This document shows positions 43,830 through 53,283 of a stretch of 64,000 bases of DNA, piece by piece. The notes under the pieces were generated by a model. The model was not told the DNA's origin, did no database searches, and saw only the letters and a program-made list of their open reading frames with translations. Position 1 is the stretch's first letter; every line of letters begins with the position of its first letter. The translations under genes and the position numbers were made by a program. The stretch is from an uncultured Eubacteriales bacterium (GTDB lineage: Bacteria; Bacillota; Clostridia; Oscillospirales; Acutalibacteraceae). Where the stretch lies: NCBI GenBank assembly GCA_934445035.1, contig CAKSDI010000002.1, positions 1 to 64,000 of the forward strand, written 5' to 3'.

Positions 43830-45110
43830 ATGGAACTCAGAGCAATGGATAATGAGTCGCTTTTAAGCGAAAGAAAAAAGTGTACGGACAGATTGGAAGA
43901 GATCCGTCAAAAGGGGCTGTGTCTTGATCTTTCCAGGGGTAAACCCTCAAAGGAGCAGTTGGCTCTTTCTGTTCCGATGCTGGAGATACTTAATCACAAC
44001 AGTGTGCTTGACAGCGAGAACGGTCTGGATTGCAGTAATTACGGCGGACCCGACGGTATTTCCGAGGCAAAGCGGCTTCTTGCTCATATGATGGGAACGC
44101 ACTCGTCAAACACTTTGGTCGGGGGAAACAGCAGTCTTACTCTTATGTATCAGATAATAAGCCACGCTATGACAGACGGTATTTGCGGAGGTAAGCCGTG
44201 GCAGGAAATAAAAGACAGAAAGTTCCTTTGTCCGGCTCCGGGTTATGATAGGCATTTTGCTATAACAGAGCATTTTGGTTTTACTCTTATTCCCATAAAA
44301 ATGTTAAGCACCGGACCCGATATGAACGAAGTGGAAGAAAAGATAAAGGATCCCTCTGTTTTAGGAATTTGGTGTGTTCCGAAATACCAAAATCCTATGG
44401 GTATAGTTTTCAGCGATGAAACGGTTTTAAGATTTGCAAATCTTAAACCTGCCGCCGAGGATTTCAGAATATTTTGGGATAATGCTTACTGCGTACATAA
44501 TTTTTCGGGTGAATGCGCGGCAATTCCCGATATTATAAGTGAATGTGAAAAATGCGGAAATCCAGATCTTGTTTATGAATTTTGTTCAACAAGTAAAATA
44601 ACTTTCCCAGGCTCGGGGATATCGGCTGTTGCCGCAAGTCCTGCAAATTTAATTGATATAAGAGCATTTATGAAATTTGCAACAATCGGTCCTGACAAGC
44701 TTAATCAGCTCAGGCACGCAAGATTTTTAAACGGCAGCTCAAGCCTTAAAAACCATATGAAGAAGCACGCCGAAATTCTTGCTCCGAAATTTAAAAGTGT
44801 TATAAAAGTCCTTAAAAAAGAGCTTGACAAAACGGGTGCCGCAGATTGGACAGAGCCTAGTGGAGGATACTTTTTATCTTTTAACACAATGCCGAACTGC
44901 GCTAAAAAAACAGTAAAAATGTGCGAGGAATTCGGAGTTAAATTCACGCCTGCCGGAGCGACATTCCCTTACGGTTACGATCCGCAAGACAGGAATATCC
45001 GAATAGCTCCGTCTTTTGCAACGAAGGAAGAAATAACCTTAGCGGTAACGGTTTTAAGTCTTTGTACAAAAATAACAGGAATCGATTTAATTTTGGAGGA
45101 GAGATCATAA
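43830..45110 (+). CDS. PLP-dependent aminotransferase (class I/II)
   Basis: A 426-residue fold-type I enzyme: N-terminal LDLSRGKPSKEQL, NYGGPDG, IFWDNAYCVHNF (Asp-x-Ala-Tyr cofactor block), STSKITFPGSG (PLP lysine in the SxSK context) and RIAPSFA (carboxylate-binding Arg). This follows the large Firmicutes group of aspartate-aminotransferase-like enzymes without an HTH domain. AGAGGCGG precedes the ATG. The amino acid substrate is not evident. Confidence 0.87.
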   Translation: MELRAMDNESLLSERKKCTDRLEEIRQKGLCLDLSRGKPSKEQLALSVPMLEILNHNSVLDSENGLDCSNYGGPDGISEAKRLLAHMMGTHSSNTLVGGNSSLTLMYQIISHAMTDGICGGKPWQEIKDRKFLCPAPGYDRHFAITEHFGFTLIPIKMLSTGPDMNEVEEKIKDPSVLGIWCVPKYQNPMGIVFSDETVLRFANLKPAAEDFRIFWDNAYCVHNFSGECAAIPDIISECEKCGNPDLVYEFCSTSKITFPGSGISAVAASPANLIDIRAFMKFATIGPDKLNQLRHARFLNGSSSLKNHMKKHAEILAPKFKSVIKVLKKELDKTGAADWTEPSGGYFLSFNTMPNCAKKTVKMCEEFGVKFTPAGATFPYGYDPQDRNIRIAPSFATKEEITLAVTVLSLCTKITGIDLILEERS

Positions 45111-45385
45111 TGATGAAAATTTTGGATACTGCAAAGCTTGTAATGTTTGATTTGGGTATTTTATTGATGATAATCAATATAATGAGAAACAAAATGAGTG
45201 ATAAAGCGGTTTACAGATTTATTTCTTTGGGTTTTGCCGCAGGCTTTATTGCCGAAACGGTTTCAAGATATATTCACCCCGGTAATACGGCGCTATTTTG
45301 CCTGTCGGTGATCGGGTTTATGCTTTCTTACACGGCGTTCGTTTTCACATTTGATGTTAAAGGTATAAAAAATGAAAATTTTTAA
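45110..45385 (+). CDS. Small membrane protein
   Basis: A 91-residue protein with three hydrophobic segments (VMFDLGILLMIINIM, FISLGFAAGFIAETV, LFCLSVIGFMLSYTAFVF). ATG 45110 overlaps the stop of the aminotransferase (TAATG) and its end overlaps the next gene by 14 bases, so it is translationally coupled to both. No family recognised. Confidence 0.6.
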   Translation: MMKILDTAKLVMFDLGILLMIINIMRNKMSDKAVYRFISLGFAAGFIAETVSRYIHPGNTALFCLSVIGFMLSYTAFVFTFDVKGIKNENF

Positions 45386-46043
45386 ATCTTTTTCGGGTCA
45401 GATGTCCGACAGCTTCAGAGCGGCGGTTTTTATAATTCTTTCCGGCGGATTTCAAGACGCTTATACCTATACCTGCCGAGGAGAGGTTTTTGCGAATGCT
45501 CAAACGGGAAATATCGTACTGTTCAGTACAGCCGTTTTTAAATCCGATTTAAAGACCGCGCTTAAATATCTGATTCCTATTGCGGCTTTTATTATCGGAA
45601 CGGCAGTCGCGGAAATTATACATATTAAGCTTAAAAATTACGAGAAGATCCATTGGCGTCAGATCATTTTGCTTGTAGAAATTATACTGCTTTTTACAGT
45701 CGGATTTCTTCCTGCTTCAACAGAGCCTTTTGCAAACGCCCTGGTTTCATTTGTCTGCGCTCTGCAGGTTCAGACATTTCATAAAGTGCGCGGGCATATT
45801 TATGCAAGCACAATGTGTATCGGCAACTTAAGAGCAGGCACGGAATCATTATGCGCCTATTTCAGGACAAAGGATAAAAATATTTTAGTAAAGGCTTTTA
45901 CTTATTTCGGAGTTATATTTATTTTTGCCGTCGGCGCGGGATTAGGCAGTCTTATGACATTGGCTTTGGGTTATAAAGCAATATTAATATGCTGTTTTCT
46001 TCTTTTGATAAGCTTTATAATAATGTTTATTCCCGAAAGATAG
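45372..46043 (+). CDS. YoaK-like DUF1275 membrane protein
   Basis: A 223-residue protein with about six membrane segments and the DUF1275 blocks GGFQDAYTYTCRGEVFANAQTGNIV near the N-terminus and ASTMCIGNLRAGTESL. The family is widespread and of unknown function, possibly transport. It is the last gene before a convergent terminator. Confidence 0.88.
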   Translation: MKIFKSFSGQMSDSFRAAVFIILSGGFQDAYTYTCRGEVFANAQTGNIVLFSTAVFKSDLKTALKYLIPIAAFIIGTAVAEIIHIKLKNYEKIHWRQIILLVEIILLFTVGFLPASTEPFANALVSFVCALQVQTFHKVRGHIYASTMCIGNLRAGTESLCAYFRTKDKNILVKAFTYFGVIFIFAVGAGLGSLMTLALGYKAILICCFLLLISFIIMFIPER

Positions 46044-46050
46044 CAGATAT

Positions 46051-46089
46051 AAAAAATGTGTTGCAAATTTCTTTGCAACACATTTTTTT
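46051..46089. terminator. Bidirectional terminator
   Basis: Arms AAAAAATGTGTTGCAAA/TTTGCAACACATTTTTT around a short TTC loop, between convergent genes. Confidence 0.9.
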
Positions 46090-46092
46090 ATA

Positions 46093-47826
46093 TTACTGAA
46101 TAGTCCAGCTGCCTGTGCATTTTTGAAGGTCTGCCATATGAGTGTAAATTCCGTTTTTCTTATAGAGCTCTTCGGGCGAGCCTTCTTCCGCAACTGTTCC
46201 ATCGGATAAAACAACTATTTTATCGGCACCTGCAACAGTTCTCATTCGGTGGGCGATTATAAGCACTGTTTTATTTTTGATAAGCCTTGAAAGAGCGGTT
46301 TGAATAAGCGTTTCGTTTTCCACATCAAGGCTTGCGGTCGCCTCGTCAAGCAGAATTATCGGAGCGTCTTTTAAGAAAGCGCGCGCGATCGAAATTCTCT
46401 GCCTTTCGCCGCCCGAAAGCTCACAGCCGTTTTCACCTATCTCGGTGTTCCACTTATCGGGGAGTTTTAATGCGAATTCATCGCAGTTTGCAAGCTTTGC
46501 TGCGGCTATGACCTCCTCGTCGGTAGCGCCTTTGCGGCCGAGTCTGATATTTTCCATAATAGTATTATCGAACAGTGTAACATCCTGAAAAACTATTGAA
46601 TAAAGGCTCATCAGCTTTTCGGGATCGATTTTTGAAATATCGGTTTTACCCACTGTTATAGTGCCTTTCTGATTATCCCAAAATCTTGCGGCAAGTCTTG
46701 AAACAGTGGTTTTGCCTCCGCCTGAAGGTCCCACAAGCGCTGTGACTTCTCCTTGTTTTGCGGTAAACGACACATCTTTAAGCACTGTTTCGGAGCTGTC
46801 GTATGAAAAGCCGACATTTTTAAATTCTATATCATATCCTTCGGTTTTAAGAATTTCGCTGCCCGTCTGAACAGGGTGATCGAAGATTTCGTTCATTCTT
46901 GCAACATTCGTTCTCATAGCTATCACCGCAGCGAGGTTTTGAAGAGCGCCCTGCATAGGATCATAAAGTCTTGATGCCGCTATAAGGAACATAAAGAATG
47001 TGAGCGCGCTTATGCTTCCTTTTATTAGCATTACAGAGCCCGTAAGCGCAACTGTGGCAATTCCGAGTTTTAAAACAGATCCCGCGGAGGTTACGAATAC
47101 GGCTGTTGTAAATTCCGCCGAAACCGACTGTTTTTCCACTGCTTTTATTTTTGAGATAAGCCCTTTTAAATATTCATTTTCGGCATTATTGGATTTAAGA
47201 TCACGCAGTGTTTCGATATATTCCTGAATTCCGTCGGCACAGATCATTTTAACTTTCATAGTTTTTTTCTGCACTTTATCCTGAACCTTGTAGCTGAAAA
47301 GCACTATTGCGATCGAAACGGGTATTACCCAAAGCGCCGCAAGAGCCATTTTAGCGTCAAAGAAAAATAAGCTTAAAGCAATAACTACTGTTGAAATAAG
47401 AGAGCCGAAAAGCCCGGGGATATAATGCGAGCAATCCTTTTCAAGCACTTCGCAGTCCGCCATGATCGTGCTTGTGAGATCGGCAAGATCTTTTTTTGAG
47501 AAGAAAGAAAGGGGAAGCTTGCGCAGTCTTTCTGCAATACTGAGCCTTCTTTTTCCGCTTTCCTCATAAGTTGTGAAAAATGTGCTGTTATACTGAATAT
47601 AGGTTGTTAAAAGTATAACCGCAAAGCAGATAACAGTTCCTGCTATATAAAATCCTATTCTGTCTAAAGCTTTTTTGCCGTCTAAAAGATCGGAAATAAG
47701 GAAATAAATAAGTCCCATAGGAAGCATAAATGCGATATTCTGCAAAGCGCAGGCGATTATACCTTTTAATATACCCACAGCGCCTTCTTTTGAGCTTGCA
47801 GTGGCTCTTTTTATAAATTTAATCAT
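46093..47826 (-). CDS. ABC half-transporter, siderophore-type (IrtB/YbtQ-like)
   Basis: A 577-residue permease-ATPase fusion: six membrane segments, Walker A (GPSGGGKTT), signature LSGGERQR, Walker B (IILLDEATASLD), H-loop IAHRMRTV. The start at 47826 has AGGAGG upstream and overlaps the stop of its partner (ATGA). Together with the next gene and a TetR regulator it resembles heterodimeric ABC systems linked to iron-chelate uptake or drug efflux. The upstream palindrome shared with the feo promoter favours an iron link. Confidence 0.88.
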   Translation of the reverse strand: MIKFIKRATASSKEGAVGILKGIIACALQNIAFMLPMGLIYFLISDLLDGKKALDRIGFYIAGTVICFAVILLTTYIQYNSTFFTTYEESGKRRLSIAERLRKLPLSFFSKKDLADLTSTIMADCEVLEKDCSHYIPGLFGSLISTVVIALSLFFFDAKMALAALWVIPVSIAIVLFSYKVQDKVQKKTMKVKMICADGIQEYIETLRDLKSNNAENEYLKGLISKIKAVEKQSVSAEFTTAVFVTSAGSVLKLGIATVALTGSVMLIKGSISALTFFMFLIAASRLYDPMQGALQNLAAVIAMRTNVARMNEIFDHPVQTGSEILKTEGYDIEFKNVGFSYDSSETVLKDVSFTAKQGEVTALVGPSGGGKTTVSRLAARFWDNQKGTITVGKTDISKIDPEKLMSLYSIVFQDVTLFDNTIMENIRLGRKGATDEEVIAAAKLANCDEFALKLPDKWNTEIGENGCELSGGERQRISIARAFLKDAPIILLDEATASLDVENETLIQTALSRLIKNKTVLIIAHRMRTVAGADKIVVLSDGTVAEEGSPEELYKKNGIYTHMADLQKCTGSWTIQ

Positions 47827-49598
47827 TTCATTTCCTCCTTTGAAACCTTCCAAAGAACGGAAGCATTATAATCAGACCACATCTTTGCAAAAATTCCTTT
47901 TTTGCCGCAAAGCTCGTCAAGCTTGCCGCTTTCTGCAATTTTGCCGTCTTTGATAACATAGATGCAGTCGGCGTTTGCAACAGTCGAAAGTCTGTGCGCT
48001 ATCATAATTACTGTTTTGCCGTGAGACAGTTCGCTGAAAGCTTTCTGTACCTTTGCCTCGTTATCGGGATCCGCAAAAGCGGTAGCCTCGTCAAGGATAA
48101 GTATGGGCGAATTTTTAAGCACTGCTCTTGCTATGGCAATCCGCTGCTGTTCTCCTCCGGAAAGGTACACGCCCTGTGATCCTATCACCGTGTCGGCGCC
48201 CTGCGGGAATTTTTCGATTATATCAGAGCATTGAGCGGTTTTTAAAGCGTTTAAAACTTCTTCTTTTGTGGCGTCAGGTCTTGCTAATTTTACATTATCG
48301 AAGATAGACGCTTTAATAAGCTTGCTGTTTTGGAAAACAAAAGAAACCGTATTCATAAGCTCTTCTTTTGAAATATCCTTGATATTTACTCCGCCGATTT
48401 TGATACTTCCTGAATCGGTATCGAAAAATCTTGTAATAAGAGAGGCGAGAGTAGATTTTCCTCCGCCCGACGGTCCTACAAAGGCAACTGTCTGCCCGGG
48501 CTCTATTTTAAGGGAAATTCCTTTTATAACTTCCTTTGAGTCATCATAACCGAAGTGGATGTTATCAAGCTCCACCGAAGAGTCGGCAGGGGAAGCGGGG
48601 TTATCGCTGATACTTAACGGCTTTGCATTTAAAACCGTGTCTATTCTGTTGAGCGCGTCAGCAACTATCATATTATTTTCGCTCATATACATAATTTTTG
48701 TAAGCGTGAGAGAAATAACTGGAGTTATTATTATGTAAAAAAGAATATTCAGTAAAAATTCGTTTGTAACTCCGTCTTTTGTAAAGCAGAGCGCTCCGCC
48801 GATAAGGAATGCAAAAACACCGTTTATTGCGGCAGTATAAAGCATCATAGGCAACCGCATTTGTTTAGTGTAAGCTATTACCCATTTTTCATATTCATCG
48901 ATAGTGCCTTTAAATTTCTTAAAGGAAAATACCGATTGCCCGAAAGTTTTTACAACAGGTATACCGCGGACATATTCGACCGCCTCGTTGGACATTGCTT
49001 CCAGCGCATTGTTATACTGTCTCATTTTTTCTTCCATACGCTTTCCCGTCATAGCGGACATAATGACAAATCCTAAAACTACGGGTACAAGGCTCAAAAG
49101 CCCTAATCGCCAGTCAAATACAAGCAAAAGCGCGAGCAGACCGACAGGCGTTGCCATTGCCGCATATTTATCGGGAAGCTGATGCGCAAGGTATGTTTCG
49201 GCGGCGCCGGTACTCTCGTTGATTATTTTTCGGAGCTTTCCGCTTCCCATTCTTTCGGTAAATCCGATAGGCAGGTCGGATAAAGCTTTTGCGGTCTTAA
49301 TTCTTAAAACCGTGGCGACTCTGAAAGCCGACAGGTGCGAGCACATCAAAGCGCCGATATACATTAAAAAGGATAAAACGGCATACAAAACCGCCTTTAA
49401 TCCTAAGCTTGTAAGATCCTCGGCATTTTTATAATCGGGTGCCGAATTTAAAACCTCTTTAATGATTCTGAAGATCTCATAAAAAGGTATCAGCGCAACA
49501 AGTGCGCTTGCGGCTGATAGTATCCAGGAAGCATATGTGAGATATTTCCGTTTTCCCGCATATTCCATCAGCCTAGAAAGGTTTGATTGTTTTTTCAA
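47823..49598 (-). CDS. ABC half-transporter, siderophore-type (IrtA/YbtP-like)
   Basis: A 591-residue permease-ATPase fusion starting at TTG 49598 with AAGGAGG nine bases upstream. Walker A (GPSGGGKST), signature LSGGEQQR, Walker B (ILILDEATAFAD, where Phe-Ala replaces Ser-Leu), H-loop IAHRLSTV. It is the first gene of the pair, about 70 bases downstream of the TetR gene. Confidence 0.88.
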   Translation of the reverse strand: MKKQSNLSRLMEYAGKRKYLTYASWILSAASALVALIPFYEIFRIIKEVLNSAPDYKNAEDLTSLGLKAVLYAVLSFLMYIGALMCSHLSAFRVATVLRIKTAKALSDLPIGFTERMGSGKLRKIINESTGAAETYLAHQLPDKYAAMATPVGLLALLLVFDWRLGLLSLVPVVLGFVIMSAMTGKRMEEKMRQYNNALEAMSNEAVEYVRGIPVVKTFGQSVFSFKKFKGTIDEYEKWVIAYTKQMRLPMMLYTAAINGVFAFLIGGALCFTKDGVTNEFLLNILFYIIITPVISLTLTKIMYMSENNMIVADALNRIDTVLNAKPLSISDNPASPADSSVELDNIHFGYDDSKEVIKGISLKIEPGQTVAFVGPSGGGKSTLASLITRFFDTDSGSIKIGGVNIKDISKEELMNTVSFVFQNSKLIKASIFDNVKLARPDATKEEVLNALKTAQCSDIIEKFPQGADTVIGSQGVYLSGGEQQRIAIARAVLKNSPILILDEATAFADPDNEAKVQKAFSELSHGKTVIMIAHRLSTVANADCIYVIKDGKIAESGKLDELCGKKGIFAKMWSDYNASVLWKVSKEEMK

Positions 49599-49630
49599 AA
49601 TTATTCCTCCTTAAAATATTTATTGCATAA

Positions 49631-49646
49631 GTTAGCGGTTGCTAAC
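49631..49646. promoter_or_regulatory. Palindrome GTTAGC-N4-GCTAAC before the ABC pair
   Basis: GTTAGCGGTTGCTAAC, an exact inverted repeat with a 4-base centre, lies between the TetR gene and the ABC pair. The same GTTAGC-N4-GCTAA(C/T) form occurs twice in the feoA promoter at 63499 and 63532. It could be the TetR operator or an iron-regulator (DtxR/IdeR-like) box. Confidence 0.65.
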
Positions 49647-49669
49647 CGATTTATAAAAAATTAAAGGTT

Positions 49670-50287
49670 TTAAAAACCCATAATTTTTTTCCAGCCTGCC
49701 GTATAAAAATCCCGAAGCTCATTTAAGCATTCTTCGGCTTTATCAGCTTTTGTATCGTGAATGATAAGCTCAAAAAATGCTGTGAAAAGCCCGCTTACAA
49801 GGATATGCTCCAAAAAAGGATCGACATTGTATTTCGGGTGACCGAGTGTTTCCATAACTCTTGCGAAAGCATGGGTGGCGTCTATTTCGATACGCACCAT
49901 ATCGTCAATAATATTTTCGTATTTTGTGCCTTGAGAAGAGCAGAGAATAAGCCTGAATTCTTCTTTAAATTTAAAAGCATATTTCATCATTTCTAAAAGG
50001 CAGTTTCCGGATATCACGCCGATATTATCCGCCTGATCTTCCGGGTCAAGCTCGGTGAAAGTTTTTTGAGCCTGCCTGAACATATTTAAAAATGTTTCAT
50101 ATTTTTCGCTCACGATTGAATCGAAAAGCTCTTCTTTGCTTGAAAAGTATCCGTAAAACGCGCCTGTGGTAACACCGGCGGTATTCACGATATTTCTTAG
50201 CGATGAAGATTTAAAGCCTTTCTCAGCAAACTCTCTGCGCGCGGCCTCATATATCTTTTCAAGAGTGGTTTTATTTTCTTCTGCCAT
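49670..50287 (-). CDS. TetR-family regulator
   Basis: A 205-residue protein with an N-terminal TetR HTH (GFKSSSLRNIVNTAGVTTGAFYGYFSSKEELF, residues ~20-52) and a helical ligand-binding domain. It is cotranscribed with, and probably controls, the ABC pair downstream on the same strand. The ligand is unknown. Confidence 0.9.
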   Translation of the reverse strand: MAEENKTTLEKIYEAARREFAEKGFKSSSLRNIVNTAGVTTGAFYGYFSSKEELFDSIVSEKYETFLNMFRQAQKTFTELDPEDQADNIGVISGNCLLEMMKYAFKFKEEFRLILCSSQGTKYENIIDDMVRIEIDATHAFARVMETLGHPKYNVDPFLEHILVSGLFTAFFELIIHDTKADKAEECLNELRDFYTAGWKKIMGF

Positions 50288-50311
50288 TTTGCCCTCCGAA
50301 ATATAACACTG

Positions 50312-51196
50312 TTATATTATAGTTTCATTTAAATCTTTTGTCAAGTGATTTTTATTTTTTAAATAAAATTTAGGTGAGATACCTTTTTCTTTTTTAAATA
50401 TCCTTGCAAAGTAGCTCGGATCGTTAAACCCGTTTTCAACTGCGATCTCAGTCATTGTTTTATGCGTGGATTTCAGCTCGCGGCAAGCATTTTCTATTCT
50501 TATTTTATTGATATAATTTATCGGAGTAGCTCCGGTTATTTCCTTAAAAGAATGGCAAAGATATTTTTTATTAAGTCCGCACACAGCGGAAAGATCGTTT
50601 AAGTCTATTTTTTCAGCATAGTGATCGTCTATCCATTTTAGTAAATTTTCAATCTCATTTATTTTTTTCCTTCTTCTTTTTTCTGTTCCTGCTTCTATTT
50701 TATTTAAAGAATAAAGATTGAAAAATATATTATAAAGTAAACTAAATGCGGAAAGCTCATAATATTTCGGCTTAAAATGAAAAAGATTAAAAAAAGAAAT
50801 AAGATCTGCATAAAGCTTGCTTTCGTCCTGATTTAAAAGAGTTGAAACTATTTTTTCCCCGCTTACTAAAGGAAATAAGATTTCCGATATCTTATCTTTA
50901 TGGCTCCGAAAAAGCATTTTTATATCAAAAACCAATACTTCATATATGCAGTTATCCGGTTCGCCCCTGTGAAGAAAACCGCAGTTTACAAAAGCGATAT
51001 CTCCCTGATTTAAACTATACTCAACATTTTGAATAAACAATTTAAAATTTCCGCTTAAAATATGGATTATTTCAAACTCATTGTGCCAATGAAGAGGCAT
51101 AATATACTGAAAATAATTTTTATCAACATAATAATATTGAAGCGGGAATTCACCGGTGCCGTGTTTTTTGTTTTCGTAATAATCATTTATTTTCAT
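50312..51196 (-). CDS. AraC-family regulator of the fucose operon
   Basis: A 294-residue protein: N-terminal cupin domain with MPLHWHNEFEIIHILSG (sugar-type AraC sensor) and C-terminal double HTH (LNDLSAVCGLNKKYLCHSFKE; NGFNDPSYFARIFKKEKGISP). It is divergent from the fucosidase gene at 51308, so it most likely responds to fucose or a fucoside and activates that operon. Confidence 0.88.
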   Translation of the reverse strand: MKINDYYENKKHGTGEFPLQYYYVDKNYFQYIMPLHWHNEFEIIHILSGNFKLFIQNVEYSLNQGDIAFVNCGFLHRGEPDNCIYEVLVFDIKMLFRSHKDKISEILFPLVSGEKIVSTLLNQDESKLYADLISFFNLFHFKPKYYELSAFSLLYNIFFNLYSLNKIEAGTEKRRRKKINEIENLLKWIDDHYAEKIDLNDLSAVCGLNKKYLCHSFKEITGATPINYINKIRIENACRELKSTHKTMTEIAVENGFNDPSYFARIFKKEKGISPKFYLKNKNHLTKDLNETII

Positions 51197-51307
51197 AATT
51201 CTTTACAAAAAATGAATTTTGTCCTTTTTTTAGCTATTATTTTTATAGTATTATACCATAAATATGACTATAATACAATTATAAAAATAAAATCGGGAGG
51301 AGATTTT

Positions 51308-53266
51308 ATGGATAGATTGCCGTTTAGACAAGTTCATCTTGATTTTCACACCTCGGAACTTATGCCCGATGTAGGAAGTGAATTTTCAGAAGAGGATTTT
51401 GAGGAAGCTTTAAAAACAGGCCATATTTCTTCGATAACTTTATTTGCGAAGTGTCATCACGGATGGAGTTATTTTCCTTCAAAAGTAAATTCGATTCATC
51501 CGACGCTTAAAACCAATTTGCTTGACAGACAGTTAAAAGTTTGTGAAAGATCCGGAGTCAGGACTCAAATTTATATTTCTGTCGGAATTGATGAACATAA
51601 AGCTAACTCGCGCCCTGAATTTTGCGCCGTTATAAGAGGAAAAGAAAATACACTGCTCGGAGCACATTGGCATTTGATGTGTTTAAATAACGAAGAGTAT
51701 CTTAAAATGCTCGAAGCTGAAACTGCAGAGGTCATGGAAACTTTCAAAGGCCGATTTGACGGTGTGTTTTTTGATATTTGTTATCCTCAGCCCTGCGTTT
51801 GTCCGAGCTGTATAGAAACAATGCTAAAAAACGGTTTAGATCCGGAAAACCCCGATGATGTGGTTAAAAATCAAGCTTATGTTTATAAAAAATATACTCA
51901 AAGGCTTAATTCTCTGATAGCAAAGTATGATAAAAATATGCCCGTAGTTTATAACTGCGGAAATATTCCGAGAAATGACAGAAGTATAGCTTATTCAAAT
52001 ACCCGGCACTTGGAACTTGAATCGTTGCCGACAGGCGGATGGGGATACGATCATTTCCCGATGTCAGCTGCATATGTAAGAGTGCTCGGAAAAGAATTTT
52101 TGGGTATGACGGGGAAATTCCACAAAGCGTGGGGTGAATTCGGCGGATTTAAGCATCCAAACGCTCTTATTTACGAAACTTCTCTTTCTTTGGCAAACGG
52201 AGCAAAATGCTCTATAGGCGATCAGCTTCATCCTCTCGGCAAATTTGAAAAAGCCACCTATAGATTAATAGGTAAGGCTTATTCTCAGGTCGAATTAAAA
52301 GAGCCTTGGTGTTCAGATGTTAAGGCAGTAACCGATGTGGCGGTCTATACGACTTATATTGATAATAAGAGCAGAACCAATTCCCCTGATATCGGCGCAA
52401 ACAGGATTCTGCTTGAGGGACATTATCTTTATAATATAATAGACAGCGAGTGCGATTTTTCCGATTATAAAGTAATTATTTTCCCGGACTGCGTTGAATT
52501 TGATGAAAGCTTAAGTCAAAAAGTTAAGGCTTTTATTTCAAAAGGCGGCAAAATTATTTTAAGCGGTAAAAGCGGACTTACAAAAGAAGAAAAATTTTTT
52601 GAAGATTTCGGAGTTGAATTCTGCGGTGAAGACGATAAAAATAACACCTATATGATTCCGACTTTTGATCTGCAGCCTAACGGTATCGCTCCATATTTAA
52701 TGTACCGCCGAGGTTACAATATAAAAACAAATAAAGAAGTTGAGATAGCGGCGTGGTTACAGGATTCTTATTTTAATCGCTCTTTCAGAAAATTCTGTTC
52801 TCATACGACCACTCCGAATAATCCCGAAAGCTTAAAGCCCGGAATAGTTATAAGCGGCAATATTGCTTATATCGCCTGGAATATATTTGATGAATATCGG
52901 GAGCAGGGGGCTTTGCAGCATAAAAATATGGTTTGTTATCTGCTTGACAGATTGTTGGCTGATGATAAAACTCTTAAAACAGATCTCGGATCTAACGGCG
53001 TTGTTACTTTAATGAAGCAGGAAACCAAAAACAGATATGTAAATCATTTGCTTTATGCGGTCACAAAAAACCGCGGCACTGTCGAGGTTATCGAAGACGC
53101 CCCTGAAATCATTGATACAAAGGTCGAACTGAATTTGAAAGAAAAACCGAAACGCGTTTATATGGCGCCGAGCGGTTTAGAAATCCCGTTTAAATTTGAA
53201 AACGATAAGATAAGTTTTACTGTTCCTTGTTTTAAATTACACGGAATGGCTGTTATTGATTATTAA
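51308..53266 (+). CDS. GH151-like alpha-L-fucosidase (putative)
   Basis: A 652-residue protein without signal peptide. The N-terminal TIM-barrel part contains DFHTSE, AKCHHGWSYFPS, GVFFDICYPQPCVCPSC and YETSLSLANGAKCSIGDQLHP; the middle (~400-560) is a trimerisation-like flavodoxin fold (YKVIIFPDCVEFDE, KGGKIILSGKSGL) and the C-terminus is beta-rich. This matches the hypothetical-glycosidase-6 group that includes GH151 fucosidases. AraC divergent and fucI-fucA downstream support fucoside cleavage. ATG 51308 has GGGAGG upstream. Substrate linkage is unknown. Confidence 0.72.
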   Translation: MDRLPFRQVHLDFHTSELMPDVGSEFSEEDFEEALKTGHISSITLFAKCHHGWSYFPSKVNSIHPTLKTNLLDRQLKVCERSGVRTQIYISVGIDEHKANSRPEFCAVIRGKENTLLGAHWHLMCLNNEEYLKMLEAETAEVMETFKGRFDGVFFDICYPQPCVCPSCIETMLKNGLDPENPDDVVKNQAYVYKKYTQRLNSLIAKYDKNMPVVYNCGNIPRNDRSIAYSNTRHLELESLPTGGWGYDHFPMSAAYVRVLGKEFLGMTGKFHKAWGEFGGFKHPNALIYETSLSLANGAKCSIGDQLHPLGKFEKATYRLIGKAYSQVELKEPWCSDVKAVTDVAVYTTYIDNKSRTNSPDIGANRILLEGHYLYNIIDSECDFSDYKVIIFPDCVEFDESLSQKVKAFISKGGKIILSGKSGLTKEEKFFEDFGVEFCGEDDKNNTYMIPTFDLQPNGIAPYLMYRRGYNIKTNKEVEIAAWLQDSYFNRSFRKFCSHTTTPNNPESLKPGIVISGNIAYIAWNIFDEYREQGALQHKNMVCYLLDRLLADDKTLKTDLGSNGVVTLMKQETKNRYVNHLLYAVTKNRGTVEVIEDAPEIIDTKVELNLKEKPKRVYMAPSGLEIPFKFENDKISFTVPCFKLHGMAVIDY

Positions 53267-53283
53267 ATAAGAAGTGTGAAAAA

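Noticed and set aside
51062..51307. N-terminal extension of the fucosidase to 51062
   Set aside because: The extension runs antisense through the AraC start and the intergenic region; a good RBS supports ATG 51308.
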